Assembly: GCA_014376785.1 (NCBI GenBank) | Contig: JACMQW010000080.1 | Coordinates: forward strand, 1-64,000 | Length of the DNA: 64,000 nucleotides | Source: Oligoflexia bacterium | Lineage (GTDB): Bacteria > Bdellovibrionota > UBA1018 | Direction of reading: 5' to 3' | Part shown: piece after piece, positions 1 to 8,822 of the stretch | How the letters are laid out: each line of letters opens with the position of its first letter | Position numbering within the stretch: the first letter of the stretch is position 1 | Program-made: the position numbers and the translations under genes | The notes under the pieces: model-generated | Told to the model about the DNA's origin: nothing | Databases searched by the model: none | What the model saw: the letters and a program-made list of their open reading frames with translations, nothing else

Positions 1-1938
1 CGTTGGAATTTAGCGGAGACCTATTTCGGGCTAAGCCGTTATGAATCCTCGGCGCAGACCTACCGTTGGGTGGCGCGGAACTGGGTTTCGGAAGTAAAAA
101 CCGTACCCGGCACGGCGATCTCTGCTCAGGCGGCTGATCTGAAAGCCATTGCCAGTCGTTATGAAGCTTTGAAAGAAGCGCATGTCGTTCCTTCGGAGCT
201 GAAAGCTTCCGCTTCCGCTCTGGTGCTGAAGGATTCAGCGAAAACCGCTCTCGTTCGTGAGTGGATTCAGTGGATCGACGAAAATGCGTCGAACGGTGGC
301 CAGGCATTAGCGGGATTCGGCTTCGAAGCGAATCGCACTCTTTATTCCGCCGGGTTTCAAGATGAAGCGATGGAGCGAATGAAAACTTTCGTTGCTCGTT
401 TCCCGACTGCGAAACAGTCGGTTGCGAGCGCATCCCTGGTTGTGGATACCTGGATCGCACGCGTTCGGTGGGATCATGTGGAAGCTGAGGCGGCCGCTTT
501 CTCCAAGAAATCGGGATGGGCAAAGCCAACCTTTGGGTCTGAAATGGGCACCCAGGCTGCAGGCGCAAAGTATAAGCGCGCAGAATCAGCGTTTGCCGCG
601 AAAAAGTTTGATGAATCCGCAACCCACGCGACTGAGTTTTTGGCGAGCTATGGCCGTTCGAACCTTGCCGTCGATGCGAACGGGATCGCTTGTAACTCTT
701 TCTTAAATCTCGGCGAGCTTGCAAAGGCAGTCGATTGTTTTGATGGACTAGCCGCTCGGTTTCCGAAATCTCCGGCATCCGTGCAGGCCCTTCGGACCGC
801 CGCACGGATCGAAGACGACCGCATGAAGTTTGCTTCTGCGAGCGATCACTACCTGAAATACCTCGACCATGTTGGTCGCGGGTTGAAAGCGGACGAGAGC
901 CTCACGATTCGGAAACGTGTTCTCTTACTTGCCCGAGCGAGTGGGGAAGCATCCCGGATGGCGGCCTTCGCATCGTCCAAAAAGCTTTGCGCACCGAAAC
1001 TCCAAGCGGAATGTGATCTGAACCTTGCGCTCGCATCACTAACTCGCAGTGCGGCTCAGTCCCAGGATCCTCACGCAAGTCTGAAAAATATGTCTAGGTC
1101 CCGCCGGGAACTTCGAGCGATCTACGCGCTTTCTGCTCTCGAGCAGTGGAAGCAGTTAGACGGCCGGACTCTTGATGGGGCGTTGAAAACCCTAGGAAGC
1201 GAATGGAAAAACACGGACGCCTCGGTTCGGTACTTCCTGATTGCTCGCGCAACGAAAACCCTTCCGGCAATTCTCGTTCGGGATCGCGCAGCGATTGCGA
1301 AAACAGGGATGGCTGCGAACGAATCCGCGATCACCAAACGAATGAAGCTCCTCGCGTCGCTCGAAGGTCGTACGGGTCTGATCGGTTCGATTCCGGTAAC
1401 GTCTCTACAAGCGGCAGCTCTGGAAACCGTGTACCTCGGTTACGCTGATTTGATTAACGACATTCGTTCGATCCCAGTGCCTGAGAAGGCAGTGGCGAGT
1501 CAGAAGGCCGAACACCTGCGACTTCTGACTGCGCTTACCCAGCCTCTGGTTCTGAAATCGAGAAAAATTCGGGATTCGTTTGCGATCTTAGACCTCCGGG
1601 AAAAGAGTGGACTCGATGCATCGAATGCGGATCAGCTTTTCGATGCTCCAGCCGGTAAAAACGCATCATTCGATGCGCTTCGAAAAGAATGGTCACAGGC
1701 CATCCATGACGAAAACTGGAGCCGGGTCTCTTTCCTTTCGGATGAGGCTTCTGAGATGAAGAATCTTCCTGCGAACTGGTCGAAAGCAGCCCGCGCGATT
1801 TCACTCGCAACGGCCGGTGCGGCCGCGGAAGCGAAAATCGTTTTCGGAGATGCTTGCCGAGACTCTAGCGGTTCCGCATCACTTCGGGATACTTGCCGGT
1901 CCGTTTCGAATTCAACCCGCGCAAAAGGAAGGGGATAG
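1..1938 (+). CDS. TPR-repeat-like protein, 5' end truncated by window edge
   Basis: Frame 1 is open from base 1 (RWNLAETYFGLSRYESSAQTYRWVARNW...), so the listed GTG at 70 is not the true start; helical repeat-like composition (ESAFAAKKFDESATHATEFLASYG...). Confidence 0.75.
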   Translation, partial: RWNLAETYFGLSRYESSAQTYRWVARNWVSEVKTVPGTAISAQAADLKAIASRYEALKEAHVVPSELKASASALVLKDSAKTALVREWIQWIDENASNGGQALAGFGFEANRTLYSAGFQDEAMERMKTFVARFPTAKQSVASASLVVDTWIARVRWDHVEAEAAAFSKKSGWAKPTFGSEMGTQAAGAKYKRAESAFAAKKFDESATHATEFLASYGRSNLAVDANGIACNSFLNLGELAKAVDCFDGLAARFPKSPASVQALRTAARIEDDRMKFASASDHYLKYLDHVGRGLKADESLTIRKRVLLLARASGEASRMAAFASSKKLCAPKLQAECDLNLALASLTRSAAQSQDPHASLKNMSRSRRELRAIYALSALEQWKQLDGRTLDGALKTLGSEWKNTDASVRYFLIARATKTLPAILVRDRAAIAKTGMAANESAITKRMKLLASLEGRTGLIGSIPVTSLQAAALETVYLGYADLINDIRSIPVPEKAVASQKAEHLRLLTALTQPLVLKSRKIRDSFAILDLREKSGLDASNADQLFDAPAGKNASFDALRKEWSQAIHDENWSRVSFLSDEASEMKNLPANWSKAARAISLATAGAAAEAKIVFGDACRDSSGSASLRDTCRSVSNSTRAKGRG

Positions 1939-1940
1939 CC

Positions 1941-2252
1941 ATGAAAGAGTCATTGATGAAGATCGTGTTTGTTTTAGGGACGATTTTTACCATCTCGATC
2001 GTGGCTGCCCATGCGAGTCCGGTAAAGCATTCCAAGGGAGCGAAAACCTCGCATGTCGGTGAAGCCCTTCGTCGAAAGAAGACCCTCGAGTTCGACGGTC
2101 GCACGGTCGAATCTCTTCGGGGTGGAAATTACGATTCAGTCAGCCATCTCGATGATGGTGGCGCAAGCAGTGGAAAACGTCTCTACAGTTTACCGCGCGA
2201 TTTCTCTTATCGCGTGGCAGATGAAAAAATGGAAATGAGGTATCGCAAATGA
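1941..2252 (+). CDS. small exported protein in AgmX-like operon
   Basis: MKESLMKIVFVLGTIFTISIVAAHAS signal peptide; stop overlaps next start (ATGA at 2249). Confidence 0.6.
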   Translation: MKESLMKIVFVLGTIFTISIVAAHASPVKHSKGAKTSHVGEALRRKKTLEFDGRTVESLRGGNYDSVSHLDDGGASSGKRLYSLPRDFSYRVADEKMEMRYRK

Positions 2253-4021
2253 ACAACCGATCTTACTTGGTGAAAATTTCTGCGGGAACGTCTGATTCTT
2301 CTAGAGTGTGGAACCCACGCAAACCGATGATCGTCGGTCATCCGATGCGTTGGTTAGTCTCTAAAGTGGAGTCAGGTGTCGAAGTGACCTCCCTTCATTC
2401 ATCGACGAAGCATTTCGTGAAAAATGCCGAGATTGAAAAAGTTGCGGAAATTTTACTGGCTAAGGGCGAGAAAGACGCTGGCGGATTGAAGCTTCAACTT
2501 CGTTTAGTCGGAAGCGTTCCTTCGGCGCATGCGGCGCCTGCTTCAGGCGGCTCGTCTCTGCGGATTTTCTATTGCAAAGCCGATTGGACGATCGAGTCCG
2601 CGGAACTCACTTCGAAGTACGTCGCTCGTATCGAAGGAAACAAAGTATTTCAACTCAAAGGGAATGTTTCGGGGGTGTACGCTCCGACCGATACGGTCGA
2701 GTTAGAAGCACTCACTGACGGAGTAGCGTTCGCGGGGGCGAACATTCGAAGGGGCGAAAAGCGTTTAGTACGCTTTTGCGATGCTTCGAACTCCGTCATC
2801 GCTTTTGGCGGTTCCGAGTGGAAGCTCGCTCCTTTTTCGAAAGACACCTCATCTTCTCCGTTTGCGACGGGGATGATCGCAGATGCCGATGCAAAACTAT
2901 TCGAAAAGACCTTAAAGGGAGCGCTTGCTGCGACCTTAGTCGCCGGACTGCTCGCCTGGTTTATGCCTGCTCCGGAATTAGAAGCGAAGAAAGAAGAACC
3001 GGTAAAAATTCTGCTCGCTAAAAAGAAAGTCGTGAAAGGTTTCATGACCGCTGCTCCTACGGGCGATCCACGAGCTCACGATTTTTCTGTGGGTAAAAAC
3101 GGTAGCGCAAAAAGCGCGGGTAAAAAAGGCACTGCGGTTGCGCACTCGAAAAAAGTCGCACCTGCGGGAGAGCGTCACGCCGAAACTCGGGTGGCTTCTC
3201 ACGCACCGGCTAAAGCTGTTGCAAAATCGGCTGCGAAATCGGCTGCGAAACCTCATTCAGTGAAAGTCGCCGCAGCAAAACCGGCTGCGAAAGCTGGGTC
3301 TAAAACCGTGGCCCATTCGAAAAGCACCTCTCGTGCTCACACGGTTGCGGTCGCTCGCCCAGTGCCAGTGCCTCATTCCGAATTGTTTAAAACGTTTTCA
3401 AGCTCTACCCTTCGTAAAGCAACTGCCGGCTTGCTTGCCGGTGGTGGAGCGAGCGGAGCAAGAAGTGCTTCCGACTCTGCGGCGGAAGCCCGTAGCGTCG
3501 GTAACTCCGGTGGAGGCTCCGGTCGGAGCGCCCTCGGAGGAACCGGCGGCGTTTCGACACGCAGTGCATCGGTTTCTGGATTCGGTGGAGGCGGACTGGG
3601 TAACGGCGATGGCGGCCCAGGAAGCTCCGGCGCCGGTTACGGCCGTGGGTCGAATTCTAAGGTCTCTGGCCAAGGTCGCTCCCTCGTGAGCATGGATACC
3701 GGAGCTTCGGACGTCGATGAGGGTCTGACCCGCGAACAGGTCGCTCGGGTCGTGAATGCTCACATGAATGAGATCCGCTACTGTTACGACTCTGCGAAAC
3801 TTCGGGCTTCGGATCTTTCGGGAACCGTAAAGATGAAGTTTTCGATTGGAGCACCGGGCGATGTGCAAACTGCCAGCGTCGGATCGTCGACGGTGGGCAA
3901 TCGGGACCTGCATGATTGCTTAGCCGGTCGGATTAAAAATTGGAGATTCCCGAAACCAAAAGGTGGCGTCACCGTCGCAACGACATTCCCATTCATGTTT
4001 AAGAGCTTGTCGACTCGCTAA
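2249..4021 (+). CDS. AgmX/PglI C-terminal domain protein (TonB-like energy-transducer architecture)
   Basis: Single TM (LVAGLLAWFMP), Ala/Lys- then Gly/Ser-rich linker, C-terminal VVNAHMNEIRYCYDSAKLRASDLSGTVKMKFSIGAPGDVQTASVGSSTVGNRDLHDCLAGRIKNWRFPKPKGG. Confidence 0.8.
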   Translation: MNNRSYLVKISAGTSDSSRVWNPRKPMIVGHPMRWLVSKVESGVEVTSLHSSTKHFVKNAEIEKVAEILLAKGEKDAGGLKLQLRLVGSVPSAHAAPASGGSSLRIFYCKADWTIESAELTSKYVARIEGNKVFQLKGNVSGVYAPTDTVELEALTDGVAFAGANIRRGEKRLVRFCDASNSVIAFGGSEWKLAPFSKDTSSSPFATGMIADADAKLFEKTLKGALAATLVAGLLAWFMPAPELEAKKEEPVKILLAKKKVVKGFMTAAPTGDPRAHDFSVGKNGSAKSAGKKGTAVAHSKKVAPAGERHAETRVASHAPAKAVAKSAAKSAAKPHSVKVAAAKPAAKAGSKTVAHSKSTSRAHTVAVARPVPVPHSELFKTFSSSTLRKATAGLLAGGGASGARSASDSAAEARSVGNSGGGSGRSALGGTGGVSTRSASVSGFGGGGLGNGDGGPGSSGAGYGRGSNSKVSGQGRSLVSMDTGASDVDEGLTREQVARVVNAHMNEIRYCYDSAKLRASDLSGTVKMKFSIGAPGDVQTASVGSSTVGNRDLHDCLAGRIKNWRFPKPKGGVTVATTFPFMFKSLSTR

Positions 4022-4053
4022 GGTCAGAGTCTACTATCTACGAAAGGCCAACA

Positions 4054-4784
4054 TCATGAATAGAATTCGCTCGTCCGCTTCCATCCTCGGTTTTGTTCTC
4101 TCGGTTTCATCCGCCATCGCCGCACCCGGCGGGAAGCGGGCGCCCACCCCACGTGATGTCCAGGTCGACACCGTGAAGGAAGCGTACTGGAATCGCACGA
4201 ACGAAGGAGAAATCGAAGTTGTCCAAAACCGCCAGTACTCGAAGAAAAATCGATTGTCTTTGGCGGTGGCGGGCGGAACGGTGAGCACGGATCCTTTCTT
4301 GAATGTGAAGAGCGTGGGAGGGGCCTTAGGCTTCCATTTTTCGGAAACTCTCGGGGTAAGCGCCGTTTACCGGAAATACGTGGTGAGTAATTCTAATTAC
4401 CTCGACGAACTTCAGTCTGGGCTCATCACCGGGACGCCGTCGACGGCAAATACGAACCGACCGAATTCCTTCATGGGTGGAGAAATCGAATACAGCCCGC
4501 TTTACGGGAAGATTTCGCTCTCTGGGGCCAGCATCGTCCACTACGATGCCCATATTCTGCTCGGAGCTGGGATGACTGACACAGATTCGGGCAAGTATTT
4601 CACCCCGACGGTGGGTTTCGGACCTCAGTTCTATCTCGGGAATAGCGTCGCGATTCGGATGGATTACCGTTTGGCGGTTTTTAAAGAAACGATTCGGGAA
4701 ACGGTTTTAACTTCTCGCCCAAATGCGGGAGAGCGCACGAACTATTCCCACCAAGTGAGCTTGGGATTGGTTCTTTTTCTCTAA
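4054..4784 (+). CDS. outer membrane beta-barrel domain protein
   Basis: Signal peptide at internal Met (MNRIRSSASILGFVLSVSSAIAAP), alternating beta-strand pattern, aromatic terminal strands. Confidence 0.7.
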
Positions 4785-4845
4785 TGAGCGTATCGCCGTC
4801 ACGGCGGTGCCTTTCATCTGATGTTGGTTAGGGTGGTTCAAATTT

Positions 4846-6438
4846 ATGTTTAAACGCTCGTATTTATCCGCGCGATTTGCGCAAATTTCGATGTTGGCGG
4901 TTCTCGCCAGTAGCTCTCCGGTCATTTCTTCTGCTGGGGCCGCACAACCACAGGAAGACTCCGGAGCCTGCGCTCCGCTTTCCTCTCAGGAGAAAGGCGC
5001 AGCCGCGGGACATTATGCAATCGGCGCGCAGCTTGTGGCGGATGGACTTCCGCAGCTCGCTTATTTTTCGATGGACCGCGCGGTACGCGCGGAAAACAAC
5101 GGAGCGGTTCGCGCGGACCGTAACGGCGCGGTTCGGGCATCTGGCACGGACCAAGCTCGGTTCGCTGCCCTCGACTGCATCGAAAACTTGCAATCAAACC
5201 ACGCCACCCTCGATCTCCCAAACTACGATCAAGAATTACCCGCTCTGGTCTCCGCCGCGAAAAAATCTCCAGCGAACCAAGCCATCCTCGCGAGGTTTGC
5301 CTTTCGCTCCGTCGTTCAGAGAATCGGTGCGGGAAATCTAAAGTCCGCCAACTTTTCTGCACTCCAACCGGCATTGAAAATTTCTGCCTTAGGTTCTCAG
5401 GCAGCTGACGGCTTGACTGCGAGCGCTCAGGGTGAACACGCAAAGGCCGTGAAAAATTTGCGAGCAGCGCTTGCGAATCCATCCGTCGGTGATCTGAAGT
5501 CCCAGCAAGCTGGTCTTCGGCTCGCGCTCGCTCGCAGTCTTTACGCGCTTGGTGACGATGCGGCTGCGATCAGCGAGTATGAAAGGCTCTATCAAATCGG
5601 ACTTCCGATGCAGGATGCCCTCATCGAAAGTGCATGGGCTCAGTTGCGCGCAAAAAATTACGTGAAGTCGATCGGCCTATCCTACGAACTCACGACCGGA
5701 AAACTTTCCCAATTTTTTGCTCCTGAAGCATTATCCATTCGTGCGATTAGCTTTCTTGAGAACTGTCGCTATTCCGAAACGCGGAAAGTGATCGAACAGT
5801 TCACCGCTACTTATACACCGATTTCCGCTTGGATTCGTGAAACGAAGAAAAGCGACCAGTCGCTTTATGAAACGGCGATTGCGCGTTCGGAGGGCGCTTT
5901 AGGGAAGGATTCAGTTCCCGAAAAGGTTTGGTCGGTGTGGACGGGTTCCGATGTTTTCACAGCAACTCAGAACGGAATTACCAAGGCTTTTGCCGAGAGT
6001 CGCCAGGCTGCAGAAACTTTAGAGGACTCGAAGTACTCAAAATCGAAAGCAAGGCTCACCGCGGACTTAAAACTTCTGGAGGCGGCACGGACTCGCGCAG
6101 CGGCGCGAATCGAAGAGCACCTTGAGCGGCTGAATGCATCGATGGGAATGCGGATCGATCGCGAAGTCGAACGCCTTAAGTTTGTTCGTATCGAAGCAAA
6201 CCAAGGCGCCGGGCGAGATTTAATCTATCGGAACGCGAATCCGGAGATGGCGGAAATGGAAAAACGCCGAATCAAAGCCGACCGCGCGGAGAAATCTTAC
6301 CGTGGAAAGCTCGATTGGGGAAAAGTAGAAGCGGAAGATCCGGCAACCGAAACGTGGATCGACGAAATTGGAAATTTTGAAGCGAAGTCCCTCGATCGTT
6401 GCAAAGCGAAAAAAGAATATCAAGATTCGAAAAAGTAA
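4846..6438 (+). CDS. exported TPR-like protein
   Basis: Signal peptide, helical repeat composition (LRLALARSLYALGDDAAAISEYERLYQIG), same operon orientation as upstream cluster. Confidence 0.7.
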   Translation: MFKRSYLSARFAQISMLAVLASSSPVISSAGAAQPQEDSGACAPLSSQEKGAAAGHYAIGAQLVADGLPQLAYFSMDRAVRAENNGAVRADRNGAVRASGTDQARFAALDCIENLQSNHATLDLPNYDQELPALVSAAKKSPANQAILARFAFRSVVQRIGAGNLKSANFSALQPALKISALGSQAADGLTASAQGEHAKAVKNLRAALANPSVGDLKSQQAGLRLALARSLYALGDDAAAISEYERLYQIGLPMQDALIESAWAQLRAKNYVKSIGLSYELTTGKLSQFFAPEALSIRAISFLENCRYSETRKVIEQFTATYTPISAWIRETKKSDQSLYETAIARSEGALGKDSVPEKVWSVWTGSDVFTATQNGITKAFAESRQAAETLEDSKYSKSKARLTADLKLLEAARTRAAARIEEHLERLNASMGMRIDREVERLKFVRIEANQGAGRDLIYRNANPEMAEMEKRRIKADRAEKSYRGKLDWGKVEAEDPATETWIDEIGNFEAKSLDRCKAKKEYQDSKK

Positions 6439-6486
6439 GTCGTTTAGACAGGACGGGTAGGGCTGTCCCCCAGTCCATACCCTTTT

Positions 6487-6524
6487 AAAAAGGCCCGCGC
6501 GGAAGGATCCACGCGGGCCTTTTC
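6487..6524 (+). terminator. intrinsic terminator
   Basis: aaaaaggcccgcg-cggaaggatcca-cgcgggcctttt hairpin with T tract just after 6438 CDS. Confidence 0.85.
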
Positions 6525-6577
6525 AATTCCTGACACAATTAAGGATGCAATTTTTCTCTGGCTGGATACCGTGAGGT

Positions 6578-7963
6578 ATGCAAAATCGACGTGTCGCCGC
6601 TTGTCTGGTTTTATTGTTTTCGGCTTTTGTTGCTTCCAGCTCCTCGGCCGCGCTCATCGAAACCCATTTCAACCAAAACCCTGCGTTTCATTTCACGGAA
6701 CCCTATTCACACCGAACTCGGGCAGGGGAGAATTTCGAAGACATCGTCATTCATCAAATTCGCGAAGCGAAAACGCAGGTTTGGGTGGCGGTTCATGAAC
6801 TGATGCTCCCGCAGATCGCCGAAACGTTGGTCGCGGCTCAGTCGTCCGGGGTGCGTGTTCGGGTCATCATCGAGAATCAATATCACGTCGCATTCAGTCA
6901 GCTCACGCCTGAGCAAATCGCAAATTTAAACCCGTACTTGGTAGACAAGTACCATGAGTTTTTAGCGCTGGCCGATGCTTACGGAGACCGAGACGGGAAA
7001 CCCAGTTTAGCGGAGCAAGCGAGGGCGGATGCGATCTTTATCCTGGAAGCGGCTCATGTTCCGTTGACGGATGATACGGCGGATGGAAGCAAGGGTGCAG
7101 AACTCATGCATCATAAGTTTATGACGATTGATGACGGTCGCGTGGTGGTTGCTTCAGCGAATTTCACGAGCAGTGATTTTTTCGGTGATTTCGCAAGTCC
7201 CCGAAGTCTTGGAAATCCAAATGGTTTAGTGGTGATTGAAAGTCCAGCATTGAACCGGCTCTTTCGAGAAGAATTCGATCAGATGTGGGGGGACTCGTCC
7301 CGTCGGCCGAGATTCGGAGTGAAGAAAGCGTATCGGCCAGCGATGACGGTGCATCTCGCCGACGGCACTCCGGTGACCGTCCAATTTTCTCCGTTTGGGA
7401 AAAAGGTTCCGGAGCCGGATACGACGAACGGACTGATTGCGGACGTGCTGAGCCATGCGAAATCACGAATCGATTTCTCTCTTTTTGTATTTTCTGAGCA
7501 AAGGATTTCGGACGTGCTCGAAAAGGTTCGGGAGCAAGGCGTGGACGTTCGCGGTTTGATTGAGCCAAGCTTTGCTTATCGCTACTACAGCGAGCTTCTC
7601 GACATGTTAGGACTGGTGCTTTTTGATCCGAAGTGCCGACTGGAGGCAGGAACCCATCCTTGGGCTCATCCCATTTCAAGCGTGGGAATCCCTGTCATTC
7701 CGGAGGGAGATAAGTTCCATCATAAATTTGCCGTGGTCGATGGACGTCGGGTGATCTTCGGCTCCCATAATTGGTCCGACGCCGCAAATCGGGGCAATGA
7801 TGAAACATTGCTCGTGATTGATGACGAAAGAAGCGCCCAGGCTTTCGATCGTGAGTTCGAAAGGGCTTATCAGCATTCCGTACTAGGAGTGCCATCTTGG
7901 TTGAAAAAACGAGCGGATGAGGACGAAAAGCGTTGTCGGTCTGCTTCTCGAATCAGGTCTTAG
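6578..7963 (+). CDS. exported phospholipase D-like/nuclease-like protein
   Basis: Signal peptide; two HKD motifs: HHKFMTIDDGRVVVASANFTSSD and HHKFAVVDGRRVIFGSHNWSDAANRGNDE. Confidence 0.85.
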   Translation: MQNRRVAACLVLLFSAFVASSSSAALIETHFNQNPAFHFTEPYSHRTRAGENFEDIVIHQIREAKTQVWVAVHELMLPQIAETLVAAQSSGVRVRVIIENQYHVAFSQLTPEQIANLNPYLVDKYHEFLALADAYGDRDGKPSLAEQARADAIFILEAAHVPLTDDTADGSKGAELMHHKFMTIDDGRVVVASANFTSSDFFGDFASPRSLGNPNGLVVIESPALNRLFREEFDQMWGDSSRRPRFGVKKAYRPAMTVHLADGTPVTVQFSPFGKKVPEPDTTNGLIADVLSHAKSRIDFSLFVFSEQRISDVLEKVREQGVDVRGLIEPSFAYRYYSELLDMLGLVLFDPKCRLEAGTHPWAHPISSVGIPVIPEGDKFHHKFAVVDGRRVIFGSHNWSDAANRGNDETLLVIDDERSAQAFDREFERAYQHSVLGVPSWLKKRADEDEKRCRSASRIRS

Positions 7964-8708
7964 GGAAATCGAGCATCATTTGTTCGATTTTTCCTAAGTC
8001 ACTCTCGGTTAAATCCCAAACTTGTTTGGTTCCGATAAAGTTGGTGATCATACCGAAAAGTTTTTCAGGTAAAAACGGCACCACTTTTCCGGATTGATAT
8101 TCGCGCTCTTTTTCGAAGTAGAGACCCATGAAGGTCTCATCGCGGAACCACGTCTGCTTGTTTGCTTTCTGAACTTCCGCGACGGCGTCGTCGCTTGGAT
8201 CGCGTTGAAGAAATTCGAAGAAGAGGCCGGATGAGCGAATGCCGGGGAAATACCATTCGCCCGAAAAGACTTGGATCAAATTCTCATGTTCGTCTTTTAG
8301 AATAGGGGTGACGAACTGCACGCTGCGCTCGGCCGCATGTTTATGAAAGGCGAGGAGATCGGGAGTGCGAAGTGCGATGTGCTGCCAATGCGCAGCTTGG
8401 TTGTGGCTATCGAGCATTTGTCTGACGTGGGACGGTTCGTCTTTCGGTTCAGAGGGTTGGACGACAGCGATGATGGTGCTGAGTTCGCTTTTCTCGGTCG
8501 ATTTCCACTGACCGATGCGAGTCGCAAACGTCATCGACGTTTCGGGATCAGCGCCTTTCGCGGGCCGGCGCTTTTCGTACAGAAGATCTTCGGGGGTAGT
8601 GCCAAAAACGATTCGGAAAAGCGCGTAGGCGACTGTATAAAGCTTCGGGTGCAGGAGAAGGGTCATGTGATCGACCGCGAAATTCATGAACTCTGGCTTT
8701 TTTTTCAT
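7953..8708 (-). CDS. VOC/4-hydroxyphenylpyruvate dioxygenase-like protein
   Basis: VDHMTLLLHPKLYTVAYALFRIVFG... HWQHIALRTPDLLAFHKHAAERSVQFVTPI...GLFFEFLQRD; internal Met (MKKKPEF) preferred over listed start. Confidence 0.65.
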   Translation of the reverse strand: MKKKPEFMNFAVDHMTLLLHPKLYTVAYALFRIVFGTTPEDLLYEKRRPAKGADPETSMTFATRIGQWKSTEKSELSTIIAVVQPSEPKDEPSHVRQMLDSHNQAAHWQHIALRTPDLLAFHKHAAERSVQFVTPILKDEHENLIQVFSGEWYFPGIRSSGLFFEFLQRDPSDDAVAEVQKANKQTWFRDETFMGLYFEKEREYQSGKVVPFLPEKLFGMITNFIGTKQVWDLTESDLGKIEQMMLDFPKT

Positions 8709-8822
8709 CGTCTTTTCCTCAGGTGTGCCCTCATTTCTAGTGGGAAAGTGGAAGTTTCTCAAGACCCGAACGTCCTTTTGCTCGCTTCCCCGGAACACCC
8801 CCTGTTATTCTAGGGTAAACCT

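Noticed and set aside
3398-3913. 171-aa minus-strand ORF opposite the AgmX-like gene
   Set aside because: Mirror frame of a Gly/Ser/Ala low-complexity coding region; no RBS or domain.
4922-5482. 186-aa minus-strand ORF opposite the TPR gene
   Set aside because: Arg/Pro/Ser-rich antisense artefact of GC-biased codon use.
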